Below, piece after piece: positions 42,073-50,490 of a stretch of 64,000 nucleotides of DNA. The DNA comes from Brevibacillus migulae (lineage in GTDB: Bacteria; Bacillota; Bacilli; Brevibacillales; Brevibacillaceae), in NCBI RefSeq assembly GCF_004521915.1, contig NZ_SDKD01000013.1, forward strand, positions 1-64,000, read 5' to 3'. Position 1 is the stretch's first letter. The number at the start of each line of letters is the position of its first letter. A model generated the notes under the pieces. The model had not been told where the DNA came from and ran no database searches. It saw only the letters and a list, made by a program, of their open reading frames with translations. Both the position numbers and the translations under genes were made by a program.

Positions 42073-42594
42073 CTATTGATTTGGGACATGTCCGTGAATG
42101 ACGCCTTCCCACCTCTCATCTTGGGCTTCACGGTCCTCGGTGATATTGCGCCAGCTTTGAAGTCCAACCACTTTCCACGTCCCGTCAACCGGCTGGAAAT
42201 GGATACTGACATCATGGATCGCGGGTTTCCCGTTGTTCATTACCGTGATCTTTGCACGTCCATTTACCCAACCATCATGGGAAGTAATCGTCAAATCATG
42301 ATAGTCCATGATATACGTTCCCTGGCTGCGCTCGTTTTTTACCCGCTCCACCCAGATCGCCTTGGCATCTTCATAGGAGATTTTCACTTCTTCATCAATG
42401 ATCCCATCAAAATAATAGAGATAATCAAACGCCTTCTCTTCTTCCCCCGCCATCAAGTGCGCAAGAAAAGAGGAGGCATTTTTCTGCCCTTGTACTTTCC
42501 CAATGATACCGGGCGGATCCAGGATGTAATCGACAGAAAAGAACCCCAAGAGAATGACGGCGCACACCAGCGCCATACCGACTGATTTCCTCAT
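42073..42594 (-). CDS. Exported or anchored protein of unknown function
   Basis: 173 residues: one N-terminal hydrophobic segment (MRKSVGMALVCAVILLGFFS) without a lipobox, then a soluble domain with NTF2-like pattern (LAHLMAGEEEKAFDYLYYFD, TVMNNGKPAIHDVSIHFQP, DGTWKVVGLQSW). The NTF2-like guess is weak. GGGAGGCAG precedes ATG 42594. Confidence 0.65.
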   Translation of the reverse strand: MRKSVGMALVCAVILLGFFSVDYILDPPGIIGKVQGQKNASSFLAHLMAGEEEKAFDYLYYFDGIIDEEVKISYEDAKAIWVERVKNERSQGTYIMDYHDLTITSHDGWVNGRAKITVMNNGKPAIHDVSIHFQPVDGTWKVVGLQSWRNITEDREAQDERWEGVIHGHVPNQ

Positions 42595-42668
42595 GCAGAC
42601 TGCCTCCCATTCGTTCTCTTGTTAGCTAAGACGAATGAGCAAATCCGTTCGTTGTTAGAAAAGTGAAA

Positions 42669-42707
42669 AAGAGAGCAGGAACGGACAGGTTCCTCTCTCT
42701 CTTTTTT
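42669..42707. terminator. Bidirectional terminator before the M20 gene end
   Basis: AGAGAGCAGGAAC...GTTCCTCTCTCTC with a T tract on the plus strand and TCTCTTTTT on the minus strand; it ends the M20 peptidase message. Confidence 0.65.
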
Positions 42708-42717
42708 GTGCTTGCCA

Positions 42718-43857
42718 CTACAGCTGCAATATCAGATTGGCAAATAAAGCCGCTCTCTCCGGAAGGGAATCGGCCCGAATATGCTCGTGCTCTGCATGCA
42801 GCCCTTCCCCTTCCGCTCCAAGTCCGTCCAAAGTAGGCACTCCCAGCGCTGCTGTAAAGTTCCCGTCGCTGCCCCCGCCGACAGAAGCCTCCTGCAGTTT
42901 CATGCCGAGCTCGGTGGCAACTGCGCAGGCTGCTTGGTATAGAGCCTCGGTCGTCTCGGTACGCACCATGGGGGGGCGATTCAATTGCCCGCTGATTTCC
43001 AGCGATGCTCCTTGCAAAATCGGTTTCATGCCCAAAATCGCCTTGCTGATTCTCTCCGCTTCCTCCATAGAGGAGACCCGCACATCGATGTGTGCCTCAG
43101 CATGGTCCGGTACGACGTTGGTCCGGCCGCCACCCTGAATGATCCCGACATTAACGGTTGTCCCCTTTTCGTAATCGGTCAATTCCTGCAGCATCACGAT
43201 CTGTCTCGCCAGCTCTTCCACCGCGCTGACCCCTTCTTGATGATGGTTCCCGGCATGCGCCGTGCGTCCGTGGACTTTCAGGGTGAAGATGCCGACACCT
43301 TTGCGTGCTGTTTTGAGAGCGCCTGTATGTGCTTCCGCGGGCTCCATCACCAGCGCATACGCACTTTTTCCCGCTTCCGTCTCAATCAGCTCCCGAGAAG
43401 AGGGGGACCCGATTTCTTCATCGGAATTGCATAGAAATACGATCTGTTTCTGTGGGGACAACCCCATTTCTCGCAGCGCCTTCAATCCCCACAACGCTAT
43501 TATGATCCCGCTTTTCATATCCAGGATGCCGGGCCCGTATATCTTGTCTCCCTCCACCCGATAGCGCAAGCGCCCTTGGTCCCATACCGTATCAAAGTGG
43601 CCAAGGATCAGGATTTGCTCGTGGGCATGCCCGTACGTAAATTTCAAATGATCTCCTGTCTCCGTTTGCGGGTACACCTCGGGCTGCAAACCCAAATGCT
43701 TGTGAAAAAGCTCCTGGAGATATTGCCCGCATTCGTCCACGAGGCGCTTCACATTGGAAGGCGAATCCTTTTTCACAAATTGCTCCAAGTCAGCTACCAT
43801 TTCGTCGCGATGCTGGTGCAGATACTCGCTGATTTGCCTGTTGGTTGTCTCGTTCAT
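42718..43857 (-). CDS. M20-family metallopeptidase (glutamate carboxypeptidase-like)
   Basis: 379-residue dizinc peptidase of the ArgE/DapE/CPG2 group. Ligands are visible in order: H87 in GHFDTVWD, bridging D113 in GPGILDMKSG, catalytic E147 and zinc E148 in SDEEIGSPSSREL, E172 in VMEPAEAH, and a C-terminal His in HAEHEHI. A lid domain lies at about 180-290. It likely releases an amino acid from a dipeptide, acyl or pteroyl conjugate inside the cell. AAGGGAG precedes ATG 43857, and a sigma-54 promoter lies 67 bases upstream. The carrier gene is divergent. Confidence 0.9.
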   Translation of the reverse strand: MNETTNRQISEYLHQHRDEMVADLEQFVKKDSPSNVKRLVDECGQYLQELFHKHLGLQPEVYPQTETGDHLKFTYGHAHEQILILGHFDTVWDQGRLRYRVEGDKIYGPGILDMKSGIIIALWGLKALREMGLSPQKQIVFLCNSDEEIGSPSSRELIETEAGKSAYALVMEPAEAHTGALKTARKGVGIFTLKVHGRTAHAGNHHQEGVSAVEELARQIVMLQELTDYEKGTTVNVGIIQGGGRTNVVPDHAEAHIDVRVSSMEEAERISKAILGMKPILQGASLEISGQLNRPPMVRTETTEALYQAACAVATELGMKLQEASVGGGSDGNFTAALGVPTLDGLGAEGEGLHAEHEHIRADSLPERAALFANLILQL

Positions 43858-43923
43858 CTGTATCGTTGTCTCCCTTGGTGGTTATATAGAGGAACCTATT
43901 CTGTCTTCCCACCCATTCTGACT

Positions 43924-43939
43924 AGCAAAAAGCTTGCCA
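43924..43939 (-). promoter_or_regulatory. Sigma-54 promoter of the M20 peptidase gene
   Basis: Minus strand TGGCAA-N5-TTGCT, one mismatch in each element from the TGGCAC-N5-TTGCW consensus, with the exact 5-bp spacing between the two blocks. It lies 67 bases before the M20 start, divergent from the stronger promoter at 44079. Confidence 0.7.
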
Positions 43940-43976
43940 ACCGATTTACAGGAAGAGATCAGGAATAGGATCCTTT

Positions 43977-44028
43977 TTGGTTGATTTTTAGGATAGATAA
44001 CCAGCCAAAATAACCAATTTCATAACCA
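43977..44028. promoter_or_regulatory. ATAACCA repeats, candidate shared activator site
   Basis: ATAACCA occurs three times (43997-44003, 44010-44016, 44022-44028) at 13 and 12-bp steps, with an inverted TTGGTT (43979-43984 region) before them. The cluster lies about 50 to 100 bp from both sigma-54 promoters, where an enhancer-binding protein would sit. Confidence 0.55.
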
Positions 44029-44078
44029 AAAACTGCATATGCTGCGGTAAAACAGAAAGAATTCTTGGTTTATTGTTT

Positions 44079-44094
44079 TGGCACGGTTGTTGCA
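44079..44094 (+). promoter_or_regulatory. Sigma-54 promoter of the YfcC-type carrier gene
   Basis: TGGCACGGTTGTTGCA matches TGGCAC-N5-TTGCA perfectly. The carrier ATG is 52 bases downstream. Confidence 0.92.
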
Positions 44095-44145
44095 ATATTT
44101 TAAAAATTACATTAGCCTTAATTCTCAAAGGGGGATACATCTCAC

Positions 44146-45570
44146 ATGCAACCAGTGATTACCGAGCCTGTAAAGAAAAAGAGATTTCCGCAAATCGATG
44201 CCTATGTCCTCATTTTTTTCATCCTGGTCGTCTGCGCGGTCGCTACCTATCTGGTGCCCGCCGGAGAGTTTGAGCGTGTAAAAAATGGCGATGTCACCAT
44301 TACCGTACCAGGCAGCTATCATACGGTGGAATCCAATCCTACCAGCTTCAAAGATTTGTTTACCGCCATACAGGAGGGAATGGTGAAAGGGGCGCCCCTG
44401 ATTTTCCTCATCATGTTTACGAGCGGTGCTCTGGCTGTGCTGGAGAAAACCGGTGCGATCGACGCGTTCCTCAGAAAGGTGGTCATCAGCAGCAAAGATA
44501 AGCTGCTCTTTTTGATCATTCCGGTCTGTTTGGTGTTCTCCGCCTTGGGCACGGCTGGAATCATCGTCAACTCTGTCATCGCGTTCATCCCCTTGGGAAT
44601 TGTCATCGCCAGAGGCTTGAAGCTGGATGCGATTTTTGGCGTTTCCCTGATTTATCTGGGAACCTATGCGGGGTGGAATGTCACCATCATGGCTCCACAG
44701 ACGCTAGGTTTGTCCCAGCGCATCGCAGAGCTGCCGCTTCTGTCTGGCTTTGGCTTTCGCGTAGTCATTTATCTCGTCTTTTTGGCTGTGACGATTGGCT
44801 ATATTTACTGGTACGCTACGAGAATCAAGCGAGATATTACTAAAAGCGCGCTTGGCTCTGAGATCTTCCCGAATTCGCTGGGCGAAAACCAGCTCGATCT
44901 GGTCAGTGCCGATCTCCGTCTGACTGGGCAGCAAAAGCTGGTATTGTGGTTTTCCGGCTTGTCTCTCATCGCCTTCATCGTATGTACGCTTACCCTAAAA
45001 TGGAGCGAAAACGAAATGGCGGCGCTGTTCATCTTCATCGCCGTCGGTGCCGGCATCATCGTGCGCATGAGTGCCAATGAAATTGCCAAAACCTTCATGC
45101 AAGGCTGTCAAAAGCTCGTATACGGGGCCCTGATCGTCGGAATGGCCAGAGCGGTGATCATCATCCTGGAAAACGGCATGCTGCTGGATACGATCGTCAA
45201 CGGACTGGCTACCCTGCTGGCTCCATTGACTCCGGTTACCGGAGCATTGGGCATGTTCATCGGCAGTGCCGCCCTCCATTTCCTGATCTCCTCCGGCTCC
45301 GGGGAATCGGCGATGCTCATGCCGATCTTGGTCCCGCTGGCTGATTTGCTGCACATCACTCGACAAGTCGCGGTACAAGCGGTCATGTTTGGCGAGGGTC
45401 TGGTCAACTGCATCAACCCGACATCCGGCGTATTGATGGCGATTTTGGCCACGACCGGCATTTCTTATGGAAAATGGATTCGCTTTATCCTCCCGCTCAT
45501 CGGCATTTGGTTTGTCTTGGGATGCGTCTTTTTGATCATCGGTGTCTCGATCAACTGGGGACCTTTTTAA
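44146..45570 (+). CDS. YfcC-family (DcuC-like) membrane carrier
   Basis: 474-residue ion-transporter-superfamily carrier of the YfcC/DcuC type, with about 12 helices. Notable segments are FPQIDAYVLIFFILVVCAV, ATYLVPAGEFERV, FLIISSGSGESAMLMPILVP-like LHFLISSGSGESAML and NCINPTSGVLMAILATTGI. Family members carry dicarboxylates, basic amino acids or peptides. Together with the divergent M20 peptidase, it probably imports that enzyme's substrate (inference). AAAGGGGGAT lies 13 bases before ATG 44146. Confidence 0.85.
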   Translation: MQPVITEPVKKKRFPQIDAYVLIFFILVVCAVATYLVPAGEFERVKNGDVTITVPGSYHTVESNPTSFKDLFTAIQEGMVKGAPLIFLIMFTSGALAVLEKTGAIDAFLRKVVISSKDKLLFLIIPVCLVFSALGTAGIIVNSVIAFIPLGIVIARGLKLDAIFGVSLIYLGTYAGWNVTIMAPQTLGLSQRIAELPLLSGFGFRVVIYLVFLAVTIGYIYWYATRIKRDITKSALGSEIFPNSLGENQLDLVSADLRLTGQQKLVLWFSGLSLIAFIVCTLTLKWSENEMAALFIFIAVGAGIIVRMSANEIAKTFMQGCQKLVYGALIVGMARAVIIILENGMLLDTIVNGLATLLAPLTPVTGALGMFIGSAALHFLISSGSGESAMLMPILVPLADLLHITRQVAVQAVMFGEGLVNCINPTSGVLMAILATTGISYGKWIRFILPLIGIWFVLGCVFLIIGVSINWGPF

Positions 45571-45619
45571 ATAAGGGCTGACAGAGCGACGAAAAAGAGA
45601 GATACTTATCAGAAACTGC

Positions 45620-47719
45620 ATGCACCAAGGGGGGAGACGTATGGAGAAGCCAAGCATCTTGCTTGTGACCAAAAGTAAAAAGGTTGGCCAAACCTTTGCA
45701 CGGAACCTACGGACCTACTTCGGCTCTCAAATCGACATCTATCCCTTTTTGGAAAACGATCCGATCAAGGAAGACCTACTGAATCTGGTAGGTCTTGTTC
45801 TTGTTTCCCAAGAGGATTTGCTGGAGGGCCTGCCGAGAAGAAAGGAAAGCATCCCTATTCTCGTAGCCCGAAGAAACATCGAGATGATCAAGCTCGTCCC
45901 TTTGATGGATTTGAACGCGGGCACCACCTGTCTGTTTGTCCAAAATGACTGGATAACAGCCGTGGAATCGATCGAATTCCTGCAGAGATTGGGCTTTGCC
46001 CATCTGGAGTTTGTTCCCTACGCACCCGGCATGAAGCTTTCTGAAGCGCAAATGAGAAGCATCGATGTAGCCATCACCCATGGCTGGCCGGAGCTGGTCC
46101 CTCCTACTATCGAGCAGGTGATCAACCTGGACAATCGGCCCATCGATCTGACTACCATCTTTGATATCGCCCAGCACTTTCGTCTTTCGGTGGATAAGGC
46201 CCATTTTTATACGGCTGATTTTTTCCGCGATTTTGTACAGCTCGGGCGGAACCTCTCCATATCGGTCAACAATGAAAAACAGCTCAAGAAAAAGCTGGAG
46301 TCGATTCTGAATGCTGTGCATGAAGGCATCATTGGCATCGACGATGAGAACCGGATCACTTTTTTCAATGAGGATGCCGGTAAAATTCTGCGCGTGGATC
46401 CTGCGGAGTGTGTGGGCAAAACTTTGCAGGAGGCAGTTCCCGAGTTCGCCTCCCATGATGTGCTGTACTCCCATGGCGAAGTGACGAACCATCTTTTGCA
46501 GACCCGCCATCAGTTTCTGCTGGTGACCAAGATCCCCATGATGCTGGAGGACAAATGGCTGGGGGAAGTCGTGACGTTCCAGGACGTCACCAAGGTCCAG
46601 CAGCTTGAACAGGAGATCCGAAGAAAAAGCGTCCAGCTCGGACTGACTGCCAAATATGATTTCCACCACATCATCGGTGCAAGTGACGCCATCCTCTCCA
46701 GCAAGAAAGTCGCCTGCAAGCTGGCAAACAGTGATTATACCGTATTGATAACCGGAGAGAACGGGACGGGAAAAGAAGTGTTCGCCCAGGCCATTCATCA
46801 AAATTCCAGCCGCAGGGACATGCCCTTTGTTCCGGTCAATTTTGCCGGACTGACGGAAAGTTTGGCCGAAAGCGAGCTGTTTGGCTATGAAGAGGGCGCT
46901 TTTACCGGAGCGAAAAAAGGCGGAAAGGTCGGGCTTTTTGAATTGGCTCATAACGGGACGATCTTCCTTGACGAAATCGGTGATGCGCCGCTGAGCATCC
47001 AAGCCGCCCTCTTACGGGTTTTGCAAGAGCGGCAAGTCATGCGCGTGGGGGGAAATCGCGTCATCCCGGTCAATGTCAGGGTGATAGCCGCCACCAACCG
47101 GAATTTGCGGGAAATGGTCCAAAAGGGGACCTTTCGCGAGGATTTGTATTACCGGCTAGAAGTGCTGCCCCTGCATGTCCCCGCCTTGCGCGAGCGGCGC
47201 GGCGACATCCTGCTTTTAATCGATCATTTTCTGGAGCTGAAACACAGGAAGCTGATCCTGTCTGACGAAGTGAAGGATATCTTGCTGCATTACAGTTGGC
47301 CGGGGAACATCCGTGAGCTGGAAAATGTCGCGCACTATCTCACAGTCATCGTGGAAGGAAATCAGGTCGAGCTCCGCCATCTTCCCGAACGCCTGAGAAA
47401 TGGATCGATTGGCGACAGCCAGACCGAAGAGAACAGAGAGATGGAGCAGCTCATGATGCTATTGCATCGCCACGGGACCCAGGAAGAGTATGCGGACATT
47501 CTGGAAAAGCTGTGGATATGCAGTAAGCGGGAAGAGCGCATCGGACGTGGCACGCTCAACGCCATGCTTACCCGTCCGTTGACGGAAGCCCAAATCCGCA
47601 CCAGGCTGGATGCCCTGAAACGCCACGGCTTCATCTCCGTCGGCCTGAAAAAGCAAGGCATGCAAATCACCGCGCTTGGTATCGAGGTGTTGCGCAGGCT
47701 CAAGCAGGAACAAGCATAA
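45620..47719 (+). CDS. Sigma-54 activator with PrpR-N-like and PAS domains, no Fis HTH
   Basis: 699-residue enhancer-binding protein. An N-terminal PrpR-N-like sensor fills about 1-190 and a PAS domain about 215-320. The AAA+ core (about 340-580) has Walker A GENGTGKE (372-379), a canonical GAFTGA (419-424), Walker B IFLDEIGD and the sensor ALRERRGDI. The C-terminus lacks a Fis helix-turn-helix; its last 90 residues read as a winged helix ([20 protein letters not shown], then GLKKQGMQITALGIEVL). It lies 50 bases after the YfcC gene, so it most likely activates that gene and the M20 gene. Start ATG 45641 is another possible start; 45620 is in the same frame. Confidence 0.85.
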   Translation: MHQGGRRMEKPSILLVTKSKKVGQTFARNLRTYFGSQIDIYPFLENDPIKEDLLNLVGLVLVSQEDLLEGLPRRKESIPILVARRNIEMIKLVPLMDLNAGTTCLFVQNDWITAVESIEFLQRLGFAHLEFVPYAPGMKLSEAQMRSIDVAITHGWPELVPPTIEQVINLDNRPIDLTTIFDIAQHFRLSVDKAHFYTADFFRDFVQLGRNLSISVNNEKQLKKKLESILNAVHEGIIGIDDENRITFFNEDAGKILRVDPAECVGKTLQEAVPEFASHDVLYSHGEVTNHLLQTRHQFLLVTKIPMMLEDKWLGEVVTFQDVTKVQQLEQEIRRKSVQLGLTAKYDFHHIIGASDAILSSKKVACKLANSDYTVLITGENGTGKEVFAQAIHQNSSRRDMPFVPVNFAGLTESLAESELFGYEEGAFTGAKKGGKVGLFELAHNGTIFLDEIGDAPLSIQAALLRVLQERQVMRVGGNRVIPVNVRVIAATNRNLREMVQKGTFREDLYYRLEVLPLHVPALRERRGDILLLIDHFLELKHRKLILSDEVKDILLHYSWPGNIRELENVAHYLTVIVEGNQVELRHLPERLRNGSIGDSQTEENREMEQLMMLLHRHGTQEEYADILEKLWICSKREERIGRGTLNAMLTRPLTEAQIRTRLDALKRHGFISVGLKKQGMQITALGIEVLRRLKQEQA

Positions 47720-47799
47720 AGATACAATTTATGTAAGATCCTTGCCAGATTGCTGGAGCTGTGATAAATTATCGGAAATCCCATATGTACGGCAATGAC

Positions 47800-48078
47800 A
47801 AAGAAGAGTAAGCACAAAAAGGTCACTCCAGAGAGCTGATGGTTGGTGCAAATCAGTGTGAACGTTGTGCTGAATGGGCTTTGGAGCCTCCAAACCGAAA
47901 AGCAAAGTAGGCTTTGGCGATCAGTCTCATCGTTACAGGAGACAGGTATCGAGGCAGCTGTTGATTTCAGCAGCATGCATTCCGTACTGGGTAGAGTGAG
48001 CTTGTTTTTGTGCAAACGAGCTAATGAAGGTGGCACCACGGGTTCTCCGTCCTTTTTTGAGGATGGAGGACCCTTTTT
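47800..48078 (+). promoter_or_regulatory. T-box riboswitch for tryptophan (trpS leader)
   Basis: Stem I begins GAGAGCTGATGGTTGGTGCA. The specifier loop carries UGG (47875-47877, in TGAATGGGC), the Trp codon. The T-box antiterminator bulge TGGCACCACGGG is at 48031-48042. The terminator GGGTTCTCCGTCC...GGATGGAGGACCC with five T follows at 48040-48077. Uncharged Trp-tRNA would allow read-through to trpS. Confidence 0.92.
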
Positions 48079-48080
48079 GC

Positions 48081-48113
48081 GTAGATAAGAATTTATAAAA
48101 AATGCTTATCTAC
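48081..48113 (+). repeat. Perfect 9-bp inverted repeat between T-box and trpS
   Basis: GTAGATAAG (48081-48089) and CTTATCTAC (48105-48113) with a 15-base AT-rich loop. It directly follows the T-box terminator, so it could be a second hairpin of the leader. Confidence 0.6.
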
Positions 48114-48118
48114 ATAAG

Positions 48119-48161
48119 TGCAACTAGGGCTCCGCCAAAACGCTGGCGAAGCCAAGTTTTC
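48119..48161 (-). repeat. Dispersed hairpin repeat, copy B
   Basis: Reverse complement reads AAAACTTGGCTTCGCCA, then GCGTTTTGGCGGAGC and CCTAGTTGC, matching copy A at 32695-32733 over about 40 bases with few changes. It sits in the trpS leader. Confidence 0.6.
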
Positions 48162-48255
48162 TAAATTTCAATGGGAGAAAGGAGAGTGGCAGCCATGGCT
48201 GATGGTTGGTGGCGAAGCAAGCGAAGCAAGGAAAACAAAAAATGGAGGGATTTTG

Positions 48256-49254
48256 ATGAGTAGCAAACCGATTTTGACATCCGGCATTCGACCAACAGGT
48301 GAAATCCACCTTGGCAACTATTACGGAGCATTGAATAATCTCGTCGAGCTGCAGCAAAGCTATGAGGCATACTTTTTCATTGTCGATATCCATTCACTGA
48401 CCACCCATCCGAATCCGGAGCATCTGAGCCGTAATGTCCTTGAAGTTGCCCGAAATTACCTAGCGGCAGGTCTGGATCCGGAGCAGTCCACCTTTTACAC
48501 GCAATCCAGCATCGCTGCGGAGATCTGTGAACTGCACACCTATCTGAGCATGGTCATGCCTCTGGGCGATCTCATGCGCTGCCCTACCTTTAAAGAAAAA
48601 GCGAAGCGGCATCCTGACAATGTCAATTATGGGCTGGTCGGTTATCCCGTCTTGATGACCGCCGATATTTTGATTCATAAAGGCCGCATCGTCCCGGTTG
48701 GCGAGGATCAGCTGGTGCATCTGGAGATTGCCCGGACGATCGTCAGACGATTCAATCAGCTGTATGGAGAGGTTTTCCCGGAGCCCCAGCCGGTCGAAGA
48801 AAATGCTGTGCGCATCCCTTCGCTGAATGCACAAGGCAAAATGAGCAAATCCGACCAGGCTGATTCCTATATCAGCATGGGAGATGAGCCGGATGCGGTA
48901 CGGCAAAAAATCCGCAGAGCCTTCTCTGACCCGACCCGCGCCTACAAGCATCAGCCCGGGAATCCGACCAAGGAAGGCTGCAATGTGTACCATCTGCACA
49001 GCTATTTTACGGATCCAGCCAAACTCGCGGAAACCGCTTACAAATGTAGACGTGCGGAAATCGGCTGTGCCGAATGCAAGACGGTATTAGCTGAGTCCAT
49101 TCTGTCATTGGTTGAGCCTTTTCAAACAAAACGGGCTGGGTTAGCGGATGACTACGTGCTGGAGGTGCTGCGTCATGGCGGGAGAAAAGCAAAAGAATCC
49201 GCGGGCAAGGTAATCGCAGAGGTACGCGAAGCCATCGGACTGCGCATGTTTTGA
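48256..49254 (+). CDS. trpS: Tryptophanyl-tRNA synthetase
   Basis: Class I synthetase that charges tRNA-Trp. 332 residues: the HIGH-type PTGEIHLGNYYGALNN near residue 14, the ILIHKGRIVPVGEDQLVHLE segment and the KMSKS-type motif GKMSKSDQAD near 195. ATG 48256 follows GGAGGGATTTTG; a long in-frame extension upstream lies in the leader. Controlled by the Trp T-box. Confidence 0.96.
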   Translation: MSSKPILTSGIRPTGEIHLGNYYGALNNLVELQQSYEAYFFIVDIHSLTTHPNPEHLSRNVLEVARNYLAAGLDPEQSTFYTQSSIAAEICELHTYLSMVMPLGDLMRCPTFKEKAKRHPDNVNYGLVGYPVLMTADILIHKGRIVPVGEDQLVHLEIARTIVRRFNQLYGEVFPEPQPVEENAVRIPSLNAQGKMSKSDQADSYISMGDEPDAVRQKIRRAFSDPTRAYKHQPGNPTKEGCNVYHLHSYFTDPAKLAETAYKCRRAEIGCAECKTVLAESILSLVEPFQTKRAGLADDYVLEVLRHGGRKAKESAGKVIAEVREAIGLRMF

Positions 49255-49261
49255 CTAGGCA

Positions 49262-49298
49262 GTACTCCCTTGCCGGCTAAGGCAAGGGAGTTTTTTTA
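49262..49298 (+). terminator. Terminator of trpS
   Basis: ACTCCCTTGCC / GGCAAGGGAGT (49264-49274 and 49281-49291) with seven T. Confidence 0.9.
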
Positions 49299-49703
49299 TT
49301 CCTGTTGATGTTTCACCAATTCAGCTGCCAAATCCTCCGGTACGGCGATCGCGCGTCTCTCTTTGGCATCCATCATGACCATCGTGAAATCGGCATCCGC
49401 GGCCAATTCACCATTTTCTTTATAAATTTCCTGGTGCAGCACAAAGCTCTTCTTGCCTATCTGACCGGCTGTCGACACGATCTTGATCCGCTCCATCAAG
49501 CGCAGCTCTTTTCGGTAATTCAGATTCAGATTGACGACCACCGGCAAAATCTGACGGCGGCTCAGCTCCTCCCAGGTAAAACCGGCAAGGCTGATCCATT
49601 CGAATCTTGCCCATTCCATATACTCGAGATATTTCGCATTATTGACATGTCCCAGTGAATCGAGTTCAGTTGAACGCACTGTGTGCTCAAAAACATAAGC
49701 CAT
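49296..49703 (-). CDS. Hotdog-fold acyl-CoA thioesterase (YbgC/4HBT-like)
   Basis: 135-residue hotdog thioesterase that splits acyl-CoA esters. The catalytic region is TELDSLGHVNNAKYLEYMEW (Asp15 in DSLGH), followed by RKELRLMERIKIVS and KKSFVLHQEIYKENGELA. The start ATG 49703 follows GTGGGGATGCGGG. Convergent with trpS. Confidence 0.87.
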   Translation of the reverse strand: MAYVFEHTVRSTELDSLGHVNNAKYLEYMEWARFEWISLAGFTWEELSRRQILPVVVNLNLNYRKELRLMERIKIVSTAGQIGKKSFVLHQEIYKENGELAADADFTMVMMDAKERRAIAVPEDLAAELVKHQQE

Positions 49704-49849
49704 CCCGCATCCCCACTTTCCATCCGTATGATGCTAGTATAAATCAAATCAAGATGTGAGTGAATATTCATTCATTAACTTTTTCTGTTTTTCTCCCTGA
49801 TTCCTTTATAATGAAGCGAAGAAGGATTTTCTGGAAGGAGATGCAGACG

Positions 49850-49963
49850 ATGAGCTATCCAACGCTTGAACCCGTACTCCCACGAGCACGCCGTCGTTAT
49901 CTGGATGTGCTGGACGGACTGAAGGAGGAAGAGCTGACCATGCGGCTCGGACCACGCCCATGA
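49850..49963 (+). pseudogene. N-terminal fragment of a DinB-like protein
   Basis: A 37-codon stub from ATG 49850 with AAGGAG upstream. Its residues SYPTLEPVLPRARRRYLDVL and DGLKEEELTMRLGP look like the start of a DinB-family protein of about 165 residues, but the frame stops at TGA 49961-49963. The rest (including the metal-binding histidines) is missing. The TGA overlaps the ATG of the GNAT gene (ATGA). Confidence 0.55.
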
Positions 49964-50490
49964 ACATGACGCTTACCGGCAAACGAATCACGCTCACGAC
50001 TCTCACTCCAGCGGACTTCTTTTCGGCGCTTGATGTATACAACAGCAATCCTGCCTACAATGAAGCCACGCTCGGGACTCCTGACCGCACCATGCAGGAC
50101 CTGCAGCTTGAATACGAGACATATGCCCCGATTCCCTCTTCCCATTGGCTCGGGATATGGACAAAAGAACGCATGATCGGCCTCACTCACCTGCTGATCG
50201 AAAATCCGCATGATCAAAAAAGCTGGATCGGCCTTTTGTTGATCCATCAGGACTGGCAGCGTCAAGGATATGGCCGAGAAGCATTAGCCCTTCTCGAAAA
50301 CCATGTACAGGAGATGAACAGAGATTACCTCCACACGGGAATTTTGGCTCAGGATACCGCTTCCCTGCACTTTTTCGGGACAAACGGGTACGAACAGTAT
50401 CGACAGATTGAGGGTACTTACGGGCAGCTAATCCAACCGATTCTCATGCTGGTTAAGCCAATGAACGATTCGGCTTTTTCTTTAAGCTAA
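49960..50490 (+). CDS. GNAT-family N-acetyltransferase
   Basis: 176-residue acetyltransferase with the acetyl-CoA loop QRQGYGREALALLENHV near residue 93 and the C-terminal DTASLHFFGTNGYEQYR. Substrate unknown. No ribosome site of its own is visible before ATG 49960; translation likely depends on the DinB-fragment ATGA overlap. Confidence 0.83.
   Translation: MNMTLTGKRITLTTLTPADFFSALDVYNSNPAYNEATLGTPDRTMQDLQLEYETYAPIPSSHWLGIWTKERMIGLTHLLIENPHDQKSWIGLLLIHQDWQRQGYGREALALLENHVQEMNRDYLHTGILAQDTASLHFFGTNGYEQYRQIEGTYGQLIQPILMLVKPMNDSAFSLS

Noticed and set aside
45776..47002. Long antisense ORF of 408 codons
   Set aside because: It lies wholly opposite the sigma-54 activator gene, has no ribosome site and no recognisable domain. 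Similar long antisense frames at 17213-18121, 18347-19237, 33818-34804 and 61343-62359 are also shadows of real genes.
48118..48255. N-terminal extension of trpS by 46 codons
   Set aside because: The extension runs through the dispersed repeat and leader; the family starts at 48256, with a strong ribosome site there.
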